Shown here piece by piece: positions 35,161 through 43,623 of a stretch of 64,000 nt of DNA; position 1 is the first letter of the stretch; every line of letters begins with the position of its first letter. The DNA is from Spartobacteria bacterium (GTDB lineage: Bacteria; Verrucomicrobiota; Verrucomicrobiia; Chthoniobacterales; UBA10450), in contig PLCN01000002.1 of assembly GCA_003134785.1 (NCBI GenBank), positions 310,219-374,218 of the forward strand, read 5' to 3'. A program made the translations under genes and the position numbers. Under the pieces are notes generated by a model. It saw only the letters and a list, made by a program, of their open reading frames with translations. It was not told the DNA's origin and ran no database searches.

Positions 35161-35504
35161 GTCAGATCCTCCGCTTTCGCGTCGAAGAACCGACCGATGA
35201 TTGCGGCCGTTTGCTCCCAATCCCGTGTCTCCGCTCGCAGCTGTTTGCGTCCGGCGCGTGTCAGCCGATAGAAGCGTGCTCTGCGGTTATTCTCTGATGC
35301 ACCTAACTCCGACGCGATGGCACCTTCCTGTTCCAGCCTCAAGAGGACGGGATACAAAGTGCCTTGATTCACGGCCAGGACATCTCCGCTAATCTGCTCG
35401 ATCCGCCGGGCGATTCCGTAGCCGTGGACTGGTCCCATGACATCAAGAGTCTTGAGGACCATGAGCGCGAGCGTGCCTTGCAGAACTTCAGTTTTTTGTT
35501 TCAT
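35157..35504 (-). CDS. PadR-family transcriptional regulator
   Basis: The ATG at 35504 gives 115 residues (MKQKTEVLQGTLALMVLKTL). The PadR winged helix is evident in GPVHGYGIARRIEQISGDVLAVNQGTLYPVLLRLEQEGAI and ARFYRLTRAGRKQLRAET. PadR proteins usually repress the adjacent transporter until a ligand binds. Here the ADOP permease gene overlaps its stop by four bases, so this is the likely target. Confidence 0.93.
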   Translation of the reverse strand: MKQKTEVLQGTLALMVLKTLDVMGPVHGYGIARRIEQISGDVLAVNQGTLYPVLLRLEQEGAIASELGASENNRRARFYRLTRAGRKQLRAETRDWEQTAAIIGRFFDAKAEDLT

Positions 35505-35662
35505 AGCACCGACATTTTGGTTTCCAACAGGAAGAGTAGCACACGTTCTGTGGGAAAACAACAGGTCGCTTTTGCTATGCGGTCCCGTGGCCGTTTATCG
35601 GTTTTGAACTGGCCATCTTGTTGGCGTTGCGGCAGCGGTCATGGTGCTCGTATCGGTTCATT

Positions 35663-35689
35663 GCGGAATGCGGAATGCGGAATGCCGAA
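35663..35689. repeat. Tandem GCGGAAT heptamers
   Basis: Three to four heptamers (gcggaatgcggaatgcgg...) lie immediately upstream of an antitoxin-like gene scrap. The same heptamer run borders another gene scrap at 36864-36890. Confidence 0.85.
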
Positions 35690-35720
35690 CGAGCCAAACT
35701 GGGGCGGGGCAAGCCCGGCC

Positions 35721-35829
35721 GGAGGATTTGGATGATCTGGCGGTGATTGCGCGGCGGAAAAACGAGCCCACGATTCCGCTCGCAGAGATCATACGCCGCT
35801 TGAAGAGCCATGGCGTAATACGCCGTTGA
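35721..35829 (+). pseudogene. C-terminal scrap of an antitoxin-like protein
   Basis: The frame reads EDLDDLAVIARRKNEPTIPL, then AEIIRRLKSHGVIRR and a stop. This resembles the C-terminal toxin-binding end of Phd/RelB-type antitoxins. There is no start codon or DNA-binding part in frame, as the heptamer repeat interrupts the upstream region. Confidence 0.4.
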
Positions 35830-35898
35830 GTTCCGCCGCTCGGCGGCTCGCCACAATTTCCTTGCGCACATGGCACGCGCGCGGCTTAAGTGAACGAC

Positions 35899-36066
35899 AT
35901 GGTCGCGGTCATCGCCAGGCGCAATCCCTCACAAGTGAAAACCGAGCTGCGCGCGATGAAGAAGGCCGGCACCGAAATCAGCAAGTCGCCAGCCACGGCG
36001 CGCGCCTTCCTGCGCAAGAACGGCTTCATCACCAAAGCGAACAAGGTCAGTAAACACTACCGTTAG
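35899..36066 (+). CDS. Small basic protein, candidate antitoxin (55 aa; below ORF-track limit)
   Basis: The ATG at 35899 begins MVAVIARRNPSQVKTELRAM and ends FLRKNGFITKANKVSKHYR with a TAG at 36064-36066. The protein is strongly basic and helical. It lies eight bases upstream of the next gene, the spacing expected of a TA pair. I know no family name. The role as antitoxin rests only on its size, charge and position. The stop lies in accgttaggc, a near-match of the recurrent motif. Confidence 0.55.
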   Translation: MVAVIARRNPSQVKTELRAMKKAGTEISKSPATARAFLRKNGFITKANKVSKHYR

Positions 36067-36074
36067 GCCGGTCG

Positions 36075-36677
36075 ATGTTTGCGACCTCGTTTGTCCTCGG
36101 CTATCACGGCTGCGACATGGAGGTCGGCGAGCACATCCTGCGTAGCGATGACCATGTCGGCATCAGCAGCAACCGCTACGACTGGCTCGGTGCGGGAGCG
36201 TATTTTTGGGAAAACAGCCCAGAGCGTGCGCGCACATGGGCTGAGTTCCTGACGAAGCATCCGCCCGACCCCAAGCGGCGAATCTCCGAACCGTTTGTGA
36301 TCGGCGCGATTATTGATCTCGGGAACTGTCTCGATCTGACCGATGCCAGCTCGCTCGAGATCGTCCGCAGTGGCTATGATGAATTCCTGCGGGCTAACGC
36401 TATCGCGGGATCAGAGTTGCCGACGAATGAGCCAGCGCATGGGGACGACGGGGATCTCGTGAAACGGCACCTCGATTGTGCAGTGATTAATTTCGTTCAT
36501 CTGCTGAGGGAGCGCGAGCGTCTGAAACCATTCGATAGCGTGCGAGGTGTCTTCACGGAGGGTGGTCCCCTTTATCCCGGTGCGAACATCATGGCTAAAA
36601 CGCATGTGCAGGTTTGCGTTCGCGATCCAAAGGCAAGGATCAGAGGTTATTTTCGACCGCTGGCCGGCAGCTCCTAG
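36075..36677 (+). CDS. ADP-ribosyltransferase-like protein, candidate toxin
   Basis: The 200-residue protein begins FVLGYHGCDMEVGEHIL, followed by SSNRYDWLGAGAYFWENSPERARTWAEF. Later it has GAIIDLGNCLDLTDASSLEI, LDCAVINFVH, SVRGVFTEGGPLYPGANIMA and THVQVCVRDP. The YHG...S...YDWLGxGxYFWE pattern resembles the NAD-binding core of ADP-ribosyltransferase-like toxins (HYD1 type). This assignment is from memory of motif layout only. With the small basic gene just upstream it forms a plausible toxin-antitoxin operon in a scrambled accessory zone. Confidence 0.65.
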   Translation: MFATSFVLGYHGCDMEVGEHILRSDDHVGISSNRYDWLGAGAYFWENSPERARTWAEFLTKHPPDPKRRISEPFVIGAIIDLGNCLDLTDASSLEIVRSGYDEFLRANAIAGSELPTNEPAHGDDGDLVKRHLDCAVINFVHLLRERERLKPFDSVRGVFTEGGPLYPGANIMAKTHVQVCVRDPKARIRGYFRPLAGSS

Positions 36678-36721
36678 CTAGCCAGCGGTAAGGCTCACTC
36701 CCGCCCAAACGGGCAGTCGTC

Positions 36722-36865
36722 TTATTGAATGAACCGGATCGTCATGGGGTAGCGATAGAATTTTCCGTCGCTCGCCTCGATGGAGGCGATGATGGCGAAG
36801 ACAACGTTCAGGACCCAAAGGATGGCCAGGAAAACAAAGCCGACCAGGATCAGGCAAGAGAAGGC
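36722..36865 (-). pseudogene. C-terminal remnant of a DUF4870-like membrane protein
   Basis: The minus strand encodes LILVGFVFLAILWVLNVVFA followed by IIASIEASDGKFYRYPMTIRFIQ, matching the last helix and tail of DUF4870 proteins. The upstream part is replaced by the GCGGAAT heptamer run at 36864-36890. The gene was probably cut there. Confidence 0.6.
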
Positions 36866-36890
36866 GGAATGCGGATTGCGGAATGCGGAA
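36864..36890. repeat. Tandem GCGGAAT/GCGGATT heptamers
   Basis: The run gcggaatgcggattgcgg and gaatgcgg forms the breakpoint of the DUF4870 remnant and is related to the run at 35663-35689, 1.2 kb away. Confidence 0.85.
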
Positions 36891-36973
36891 AAAAGGGAGG
36901 GCAGCTTAGCTCGCGGGCGTCGTATCGGAATTCGAATATCTTGAAATTGACCTCCGAAGCGCGAGGGTGCGCG

Positions 36974-37267
36974 GTGAAGAAATCGAGCAAACTCCGCCGA
37001 GATTCTGTTTCGCCTTTTCGAGACAAGCTTTGGACCCTGTTCCAAGAATTAGCCAAGGGAATGGACGGCGCGGATGTCGTGATCGCCCTCAAGCAAGCGG
37101 GCGAAGAAATCTGGGCGGTGGGCATCGACGACACCTACAGCAGCATGAGTCACCAGGATGACGAGCCTCTCGGCAACGCTTTCGATATCACCTGGCTCAC
37201 CGTCGTCTGCATCAAGCTCAAAGAGATGAAGCAAGGAAAGAAGCCGAAGGTTCGCATCCACTCTTAG
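36974..37267 (+). CDS. Hypothetical cytosolic protein
   Basis: A GTG at 36974 (VKKSSKLRRDSVSPFRDKLW) gives 97 residues. The track ORF start at 36725 reads through the heptamer repeat and the remnant on the other strand. The body (GADVVIALKQAGEEIWAVGIDDTYSSMSHQDDEPLGNAFDITWL) appears to be a compact mixed fold. No family is recognised. Confidence 0.5.
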   Translation: MKKSSKLRRDSVSPFRDKLWTLFQELAKGMDGADVVIALKQAGEEIWAVGIDDTYSSMSHQDDEPLGNAFDITWLTVVCIKLKEMKQGKKPKVRIHS

Positions 37268-37313
37268 GGACGAAGATATTTCGCCTCGTGCCTTCTTTGC
37301 ACCGGCGACGCTG

Positions 37314-37760
37314 CTAATCTGGAATCTCGGCCTCGACCAGCTTCGCCACCAGGATGAGTGATTCTTGCCATCCGAGGTAGCAAGCCTCCGGTGGAATGGC
37401 CGCGGGCACTCCTTCCTGCACGATGCTCAACTCAGTGCCGCAGGAGACTTTGCTCAGATTAATCGTCGTCCGCATTTCCCCGGGCAAGTTTGGGTCGTCA
37501 AACTTGTCGGTGTGGCGGATGCGTTCGTGAGGCGTCAGTTCGAGATATTCCCCGCCAAAGGAATGACTCGCGCCGGTGGTGAAGTTAGTAAACGACATTT
37601 TGAAGGTGCCGCCGACTTTCGCCTCCAGGTGGTGGACCTTGCCGGTGAATCCGTTCGGAGGAAGCCATTTGGCCATGGCGTCCGCATCAAGGAACGCGCG
37701 GTAGACTCTCTCAGGTGTAGCACGGATGACGCGATGAAGCCGGATGGTATTCGTGGACAT
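37314..37760 (-). CDS. SRPBCC/AHSA1-domain protein
   Basis: The ATG at 37760 (MSTNTIRLHRVIRATPERVY) gives 148 residues. It has the activator-of-Hsp90-like (AHSA1) helix-grip fold: FLDADAMAKWLPPNGFTGKVHHLEAKVGGTFKMSF, GGEYLELTPHERIRHTDKF and LGWQESLILVAKLVEAEIP. Such proteins bind hydrophobic ligands. It is divergent from the YcaQ-like gene. Confidence 0.9.
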   Translation of the reverse strand: MSTNTIRLHRVIRATPERVYRAFLDADAMAKWLPPNGFTGKVHHLEAKVGGTFKMSFTNFTTGASHSFGGEYLELTPHERIRHTDKFDDPNLPGEMRTTINLSKVSCGTELSIVQEGVPAAIPPEACYLGWQESLILVAKLVEAEIPD

Positions 37761-37944
37761 GATGATTACTCCCTTCGTTTCGGACTGCATGCAACTTCCC
37801 TAAGCCAGGCTGGGCGGGTTGTTAGGCCTCTCACACAACGGGCACAACGGAACACGACGGAAAAACGTTGCAAACCTTTGTGATCGTTGGAGACCGTTGT
37901 GCGAGATTTCGGAAGTGGCGAAGGTGCGGGGAAAAGCGTGAAGG

Positions 37945-39087
37945 ATGAAAAAAAGGAAACGCACGATCGGTTCGGTGTCGGCTCTGACGCTGGATGATTT
38001 GCGGCGGTTTGCGGTGGCTCGCTCGCTCTTTGCGCCGACGACTCTGCGGCGGGCGATTGCGCGAATGGGCTTTGTGCAGGCGGATCCGATTCGGGCGCCG
38101 GCCCGGGCGCAGGATCTGATTCTGCGCCAGCGGGTGAAGGGTTATCGGGCGGGCGATCTGGAACGGCACTATGAGTCGCTCGGAATTGAGGAGGATTTCT
38201 TTACCACCTACGGTTTTGTAACCAGAGAGGTGCAGGCTTTGATGCATCCGCGGCCGGATCTGCAAGTACCGGCGGAGGGGAATCAGCGGTCGTCGGCGGC
38301 GCAGCGGAAGAAGGCGCAATTGCTTCTGGAATTCGTCGAGGAGCGCGGCGCAGTGCATCCGCGTGAGGTGGAGGAGCATTTCGCGCACGGGACGGTGCGG
38401 AACTACTGGGGCGGCTCATCGCTCGCGACCACGCAAATGCTCGGAGTGATGCATTACCGTGGACTCCTCCGCGTGGCGCGACGCGAAAAGGGCATCCGGA
38501 TTTATCGCACTCATCGGCATGAAGCAGAACCGAGGGATGAAGCGGTGCGCCGGGCGCGGATCGATGCGCTGGTGGATGTGGCGGTGAACATTTATGCGCC
38601 GCTGCCGGGCGCGAGTCTGTCGTACTACGTGCGCCGGTTGCGCTACGCGGTGCCGCAATGGCAGGAAGAAATGACCGCGGCTTTACGACGGGCGCGCGAG
38701 CGGCTGGCGCACGCCCGAATCGAAGGCGTGGATTGGTATTGGCCTAACGAGGAGAACCCGCGGCGTGCGGAGGCGTCGGAAACAGTGCGATTGCTTGCGC
38801 CATTCGATCCGGTAGTGCACGATCGGAGCCGCTTCGAGTTGTTCTGGGGCTGGGTTTACCGCTTCGAGGCTTATACGCCGGCGCCGAAACGGAAGCTCGG
38901 TTACTACGCGCTCCCGTTGCTCTGGCGCGAGCGCGTGATCGGCTGGGGCAATCTCGCGGTGAAGAATGGTAACCTAACGAGTAATCTGGGCTATGTGGCA
39001 GGGAGGCCGCCGCGCGATCGCGCTTTCAAACGCGAACTCGAAGCGGAGCTGGAACGGATGCGGATCTTTCTCGGCGCGAAGGCTTAA
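37945..39087 (+). CDS. YcaQ/AlkX-type winged-helix DNA-binding protein (HTH_42)
   Basis: The 380-residue protein matches the HTH_42 family, whose E. coli member YcaQ is a DNA glycosylase that unhooks interstrand crosslinks. Features are LTLDDLRRFAVARSLFA, GFVQADPIRAPARAQDLILRQR (a QxD motif at the family's catalytic position) and the winged-helix units (GAVHPREVEEHF, TQMLGVMHYRGLLRVARRE). It also has LLAPFDPVVHDRSRFELFWGW and the Tyr-rich segment RFEAYTPAPKRKLGYYALPLLW near the end. It probably acts in DNA repair. It contains two motif copies, WPNE and NLTS, in two frames. Confidence 0.88.
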   Translation: MKKRKRTIGSVSALTLDDLRRFAVARSLFAPTTLRRAIARMGFVQADPIRAPARAQDLILRQRVKGYRAGDLERHYESLGIEEDFFTTYGFVTREVQALMHPRPDLQVPAEGNQRSSAAQRKKAQLLLEFVEERGAVHPREVEEHFAHGTVRNYWGGSSLATTQMLGVMHYRGLLRVARREKGIRIYRTHRHEAEPRDEAVRRARIDALVDVAVNIYAPLPGASLSYYVRRLRYAVPQWQEEMTAALRRARERLAHARIEGVDWYWPNEENPRRAEASETVRLLAPFDPVVHDRSRFELFWGWVYRFEAYTPAPKRKLGYYALPLLWRERVIGWGNLAVKNGNLTSNLGYVAGRPPRDRAFKRELEAELERMRIFLGAKA

Positions 39088-39158
39088 CGGCGAAGCGGAG
39101 TTCAGACGCGCCGCGGATGGGCTGAGCCAGGACCTGGCCGCGTTTTGTGATCAGGATT

Positions 39159-39224
39159 CAAGGAGCGGCGGTTTACAAATCGCCGGCCTAGAACCGACGG
39201 CGGACTGGAGACCGCCGCTCCTTG
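39159..39224. repeat. AAGGAGCGGCGGT inverted repeat
   Basis: caaggagcggcggt (39159-39172) and accgccgctccttg (39211-39224) are exact inverted repeats in the 221-base gap before the Pao-like operon. Related elements lie at 58137-58194 and, partly, at 43590-43613. Confidence 0.85.
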
Positions 39225-39308
39225 GAAAAGAAATTTCTTTTGAAAAATCCTGTGTAATTTTTCTTTCACCGCATCCGTCATCGGGACGAGCGGCGATGAT
39301 CAAAGGGT

Positions 39309-40001
39309 ATGAACGAAGACTCGGATGGGCTCGATCCAAGCAATATGCCAGACATCGATCCGGCCGGCGGGCTCGATGACCTTCTGATTTTTGGCAACCC
39401 GGAAACGCGCCGACGCTTTTTGAAGCAGATGGCGGGGACGGGCGCTGCGATCACTTTGGGTCCGGCCCTCATGCGGATGGGATCGGCGCAGGCGGCGGGA
39501 GCTGCTTCGACCACGCTCGGCGGCGCGCCTGCGGGGACGGTGCCGGTTCATCTCAAGATCAACGGAACGGATCATGCGCTCGACCTCGATCCTCGCGTCA
39601 CGCTGCTCGACGCGCTCCGGGAGCGGTTGCAGCTGACGGGCTCCAAGAAAGGCTGCGATCATGGCCAGTGTGGGGCGTGCACGGTGCTGGTGAACGGGCG
39701 CCGCATTAATTCGTGCCTCAGCTTCGCGATCGCACACGACGGCGATGAGATCACGACTATCGAAGGTCTTGCGAACGGCGACGAACTCCATCCGGTGCAG
39801 GCGGCGTTCCTGGAGCACGATGGATTCCAGTGCGGCTATTGCACGCCGGGGCAAATCTGCTCCGCGGTGGCGTGTATAAAGGAAGGCCACACAAAGACGG
39901 ACGATGAAATTCGCGAATGGATGAGCGGCAATCTTTGCCGTTGCGGCGCATATCCGAATATCGTCGACGCCATCAAGGACGCGCGCGGCAAGAGCTCGTG
40001 A
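39309..40001 (+). CDS. Periplasmic aldehyde oxidoreductase, [2Fe-2S] subunit (PaoA-like)
   Basis: The 230-residue protein has a Tat signal (RRRFLKQMAGTGAAITLGPAL, about 36-56), then a plant-type ferredoxin domain (KKGCDHGQCGACTVLVNGRRINSCLSFA, about 115-142). A second [2Fe-2S] helical domain follows (CGYCTPGQICSAVACIKE, and GNLCRCGAYPNIV). This is the electron-transfer subunit of a molybdenum hydroxylase. It starts the PaoABC-like series, and the Tat signal means the whole complex is exported folded to the periplasm. Confidence 0.92.
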   Translation: MNEDSDGLDPSNMPDIDPAGGLDDLLIFGNPETRRRFLKQMAGTGAAITLGPALMRMGSAQAAGAASTTLGGAPAGTVPVHLKINGTDHALDLDPRVTLLDALRERLQLTGSKKGCDHGQCGACTVLVNGRRINSCLSFAIAHDGDEITTIEGLANGDELHPVQAAFLEHDGFQCGYCTPGQICSAVACIKEGHTKTDDEIREWMSGNLCRCGAYPNIVDAIKDARGKSS

Positions 40002-40014
40002 GGGAAGAATGAGG

Positions 40015-40090
40015 AGCCACGGATTAACACTGATGAAACACGGATTTCAAAGATTTTTTATCCGTGGCTATCCGTGTTCATCCGTGGCCA
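40015..40090. repeat. CCACGGAT inverted repeat inside the Pao-like operon
   Basis: gccacggattaacactgatg with aaacacggat (40015-40046) and atccgtggct / atccgtgttcatccgtggcc (about 40060-40090) are complementary, so the whole 110-base gap can fold into a hairpin. This is a common dispersed repeat in soil bacteria. It could reduce read-through to the next subunit gene. Confidence 0.75.
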
Positions 40091-40112
40091 AGAATAATTC
40101 TGCTTCGCTCGC

Positions 40113-41111
40113 ATGAACCCGTTTACCTACATAAAGGCGCGGGACGCCTCCCAGGCGGTCAGTGGCATCGCCGCGAAACCGCAAACGAAGTTTCTCGGCG
40201 GCGGCACCAATCTGATCGACTTGATGAAGATGGGCGTGGAGACGCCGGCGCAATTGATCGACATCACGCGTCTGCCGCTGACGCAGGTGGAGGAATTGCC
40301 GGGCGGCAAAGGTGTCCGGATCGGCGCGCTCGCGCGGAATTCCGATGTGGCGGAACACTCGCTCATTCAGCAGCGCTACCCGGTGCTGAGCCAGGCTTTC
40401 CTCGCGGGCGCGAGCCCACAGTTACGCAACATGGCCACTGTCGGCGGCAATCTTTTGCAGCGGACGCGCTGTTATTATTTCTACGACCCGGCGTTTCCGA
40501 AGTGCAACAAACGGAATCCGGGAAGCGGTTGCGGTGCGCTCGAAGGCTATAACCGCATCCACGCGATTCTCGGGCAGAGCGACCAGTGCATCGCGACGAA
40601 TCCGAGCGACATGAATGTCGCGCTGGCGGCGCTCGATGCGGTCGTTCGCGTGCAGGGACCGAAAGGCGAACGCGAAATTCCAATTGCCGATTTTCATCGG
40701 CTGCCGGGCAGCACGCCAAACATTGAGACCAATCTTCAACCTGACGAACTCATCACCGCGATCGATTTGCCCGCGATTCCGTTCGCGGCGCGATCGCATT
40801 ATTTGAAAGTGCGCGATCGCGCGAGCTATGCGTTCGCGATTGTGAGCGTGGCGGCAGCGCTCGAGCTTGGCGCGGACAGGAAAATCACGGCCGCGCGCAT
40901 TGCGCTCGGCGGGGTTGCGCACAAACCGTGGCGTGCGCAAAAAGCCGAAAAGGAACTGATCGGCAAAACTGCCGACGAAAAAACTTTTCGCGCGGCCGCA
41001 GAAGCGGAACTGGCGGCGGCGAAAGGGTACAAGCACAACTCATTCAAGATCGAGCTGGCAAAGCGCAGCATTGTTCGTGCGCTCAGTACCCTAACGGCAA
41101 TGGCGTCATGA
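40113..41111 (+). CDS. Periplasmic aldehyde oxidoreductase, FAD subunit (PaoB-like)
   Basis: The 332-residue protein has a CO-dehydrogenase-type FAD-binding domain (FLGGGTNLIDLMKMGVETPAQLIDI; GASPQLRNMATVGGNLLQRTRC). The insert CYYFYDPAFPKCNKRNPGSGCGA with a later DQCIATNPSD supplies Cys residues like those that bind the extra [4Fe-4S] cluster of E. coli PaoB. The C-terminal CO_deh_flav_C domain is complete. It carries no signal, as expected for a subunit exported with PaoA. Confidence 0.92.
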   Translation: MNPFTYIKARDASQAVSGIAAKPQTKFLGGGTNLIDLMKMGVETPAQLIDITRLPLTQVEELPGGKGVRIGALARNSDVAEHSLIQQRYPVLSQAFLAGASPQLRNMATVGGNLLQRTRCYYFYDPAFPKCNKRNPGSGCGALEGYNRIHAILGQSDQCIATNPSDMNVALAALDAVVRVQGPKGEREIPIADFHRLPGSTPNIETNLQPDELITAIDLPAIPFAARSHYLKVRDRASYAFAIVSVAAALELGADRKITAARIALGGVAHKPWRAQKAEKELIGKTADEKTFRAAAEAELAAAKGYKHNSFKIELAKRSIVRALSTLTAMAS

Positions 41112-41137
41112 GTACGATTGGCGCGGAGCACATTGAG

Positions 41138-41271
41138 GGGGAGCGCAGGCTGCCGGCCTGCAGTTTGCGGCAGCTTGCCGCAAACATCCGAGACGAGTCC
41201 ACACTAAGGGCGTGGCGAAGATTCCGTCCGGCAAGCTGCCGGACGGTGCAGGCTGGCAGCCTGCGCTCCCC
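41138..41271. repeat. 25-bp inverted repeat between PaoB-like and PaoC-like genes
   Basis: The arms at 41138-41162 and 41247-41271 (ggggagcgcaggctgccggc / ...cagcctgcgctcccc) are inverted repeats with one mismatch. Shorter inner pairs (cggcagcttgccg, ccggcaagctgccgg) add further stems. The track start at 41212 falls inside this element and is not credible. Confidence 0.85.
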
Positions 41272-41292
41272 AAAGCAGAGCGCGACACGGTT

Positions 41293-43527
41293 ATGAGTGC
41301 AACGATTGGACCTGCAAGAAGCCGAGTAGACGGGCGGCTGAAAGTAACCGGCGCGGCGAAATACTCGGTCGAGTTTGAAGTGCCGGAGTGCGCATACGGC
41401 TGGACGGTGGAAAGCAATATCGCGAAAGGGAAAATCACCGCGATCGATGCGAAGGCAGCGCAAGGAGCGCCCGGCGTGCTGGCGGTGTTGACGCACCTGA
41501 ACACGCCAAAGTTCAAGAGCGCGCCGAAGAAAGAAGGGGGCGGCGGTGGCAGCGGGATTCGCAATGAAGAACGTTTTCCGCTGAACGACGACGAGGTGCA
41601 TTACGCCGGGCAGTATGTTGCACTGGTCGTGGCGAAGACGATCGAGCAGGCGCGGCATGCCGCTTCGCTGGTCCTCGTGAGCTATGCGCCGGAGGAGCCG
41701 CTGCTCACGATGGAAGCCGCCGAGCACAAGGCGGAGAAGCCGAAGAAAAACAATGACGAGCATGTGCAGATCAAGAAGGGCGATGTCGAGGCCGCGTTGA
41801 AGGACGCGAGTCTGGTCAAGATCGAGCAGACCTACATCACGCCGACGGAGACGCATAACCCGATCGAGATGTCGGGCACGATCGCGGTGTGGGAGGGCGA
41901 CCAGAAGCTCACGCTCTATGACGCGACGCAGTTTGTGAAAGGCGTGCAGAATATATTGGCGCACGCCTTCGGACTCGAGCTCGAGAATGTGCGGATCATC
42001 TGTCCGTTCGTGGGCGGGGCGTTTGGCTGCAAAGGCGCGGTCTGGATGCACGTGCTGCTGGCGGCGATGGGCGCGAAGGTTGCCGGCGTTCCGGTCAAGA
42101 TGCACGTCACGCGCCGGAACATGTTTGTCGGCGCCGGCCATCGCACGCCGACACGCCAGACTCTCTCGCTCGCCGCGACGCGTGACGGAAAGCTGCAAGC
42201 GATCCAACATGTGAGCGAGACACTCACTTCAACCGTTGGCCAGTTCACGGAATCGTGCGGCGCGCGTTCGACGGGTGTGATGTACGAGAGCCCGGCGATC
42301 CGGGTGGAGGAAACGGTTTTTCCGGTGAATGTCTCAACGCCCACCTTCATGCGCGCACCGGGCGAATGTCCCGGAACGTACGCGCTCGAGTGCGCGCTCG
42401 ACGAGCTGGCCATCGCCTTGAAGATCGATCCGGTCGCATTGCGGCTGGCGAATCACGCGGACAATCATCCGATTAAAAACGTTCCGTTCAGCGCGAAGCA
42501 CCTCAAGGAGGCGTATCAGCTCGGCGCGGAAAAGTTTGGCTGGGCGAAACGCAATCCCGAGCCGCGCTCGATGCGTGACGGCGATCTTCTCGTCGGGTGG
42601 GGCATGGCGACGGCCACGTATCCCGCGCACAAGATGAGCGCGGCGGCAAAGGTGCAGTTGCGGGCGAACAACACCGCGACGGTGCAATGCGCCACGCACG
42701 ATCTTGGGACCGGCGCATACACCGCCTTCACCCAAATTTCCTCTGAGCAATTAGGGCTGCCTTTCGAGAATATTACTTTCGAGCTCGGGAAATCCGATTT
42801 TCCATTTGGACCAGTCGCGGGCGGTTCGAATTCCACCGGCACAGTCGGCACCGCGATTCATGAAGTCGCCGGTCTTCTGCACAAAGCTCTCGCGGAACTC
42901 GCGGTGAAGGATTCCAAATCGCCGCTCTTCAATTTGAAGACGGACGACATCGCGATGGTCGCGCCGGGGCGAATCGGATTGAAAAACGACACGACGAAAT
43001 CCGATGCCTACGCCGACATCCTCAAGCGCGCCGGCAAAGATTCGCTCGAAGTGCAGAGCGAACAAAAGCCGCCGGAAGAAAACAAGAAGCTGGCCTTCCA
43101 ATCCTGGGGCGCGCATTTCTGCGAAGTGAAAATCGATCCCCTTCTGCCGCGGGTGCAGGTGACGCGCGTGGTGAGCGTGATGAATTGCGGGCGCATCGTC
43201 AGTGCGAAAACTGCGCGCAGTCAAATCATGGGCGGCGTGGTCATGGGCATCGGCATGGCGTTGACGGAAGAGACTTCCTACGACCCGGGAACCGGATTGC
43301 CGGTAACGCGGAACCTGGCCGATTACCACGTGCCGACGAACGCGGATGTACCGGAGATCGACGTCGCGTTCGTGGGCGAACCCGATTTCGCGTTCAACCC
43401 GATCGGCGCGCGCGGGATGGGCGAGATCGGAATCACCGGCATCGCCGCCGCGATCGCGAACGCTGTTTACCACGCCACCGGCAAACGGATTCGCGATTTG
43501 CCCATTACGCAGGACAAGTTGATTTGA
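41293..43527 (+). CDS. Periplasmic aldehyde oxidoreductase, molybdopterin subunit (PaoC-like)
   Basis: The ATG at 41293 (MSATIGPARSRVDGRLKVTG) gives 744 residues. It has the Ald_Xan_dh_C domain (KVTGAAKYSVEFEVPECAYG) and the large MoCoBD domain with CPFVGGAFGCKGA and FMRAPGECPGTYALE. Also present are DLGTGAYTAFTQI and the active-site Glu near the end (GARGMGEIGITGIAAAIANAVYHATGKR). It should oxidise aldehydes in the periplasm. The substrate range is unknown. It is the third gene of the PaoABC-like unit. Confidence 0.92.
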   Translation: MSATIGPARSRVDGRLKVTGAAKYSVEFEVPECAYGWTVESNIAKGKITAIDAKAAQGAPGVLAVLTHLNTPKFKSAPKKEGGGGGSGIRNEERFPLNDDEVHYAGQYVALVVAKTIEQARHAASLVLVSYAPEEPLLTMEAAEHKAEKPKKNNDEHVQIKKGDVEAALKDASLVKIEQTYITPTETHNPIEMSGTIAVWEGDQKLTLYDATQFVKGVQNILAHAFGLELENVRIICPFVGGAFGCKGAVWMHVLLAAMGAKVAGVPVKMHVTRRNMFVGAGHRTPTRQTLSLAATRDGKLQAIQHVSETLTSTVGQFTESCGARSTGVMYESPAIRVEETVFPVNVSTPTFMRAPGECPGTYALECALDELAIALKIDPVALRLANHADNHPIKNVPFSAKHLKEAYQLGAEKFGWAKRNPEPRSMRDGDLLVGWGMATATYPAHKMSAAAKVQLRANNTATVQCATHDLGTGAYTAFTQISSEQLGLPFENITFELGKSDFPFGPVAGGSNSTGTVGTAIHEVAGLLHKALAELAVKDSKSPLFNLKTDDIAMVAPGRIGLKNDTTKSDAYADILKRAGKDSLEVQSEQKPPEENKKLAFQSWGAHFCEVKIDPLLPRVQVTRVVSVMNCGRIVSAKTARSQIMGGVVMGIGMALTEETSYDPGTGLPVTRNLADYHVPTNADVPEIDVAFVGEPDFAFNPIGARGMGEIGITGIAAAIANAVYHATGKRIRDLPITQDKLI

Positions 43528-43623
43528 AATCAAAGAAGGGCCTACTCCGAGAGGTCCGCAACTGTGTGTTTTAAGTCCTAATCACGATTTCGAAATCGCC
43601 GCTCTTTGAGGCGACACAATCAT

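Noticed and set aside
41212-41292. Upstream start of the PaoC-like ORF offered by the track
   Set aside because: The first 27 codons lie in a 25-bp inverted repeat; the ATG at 41293 fits the family start.
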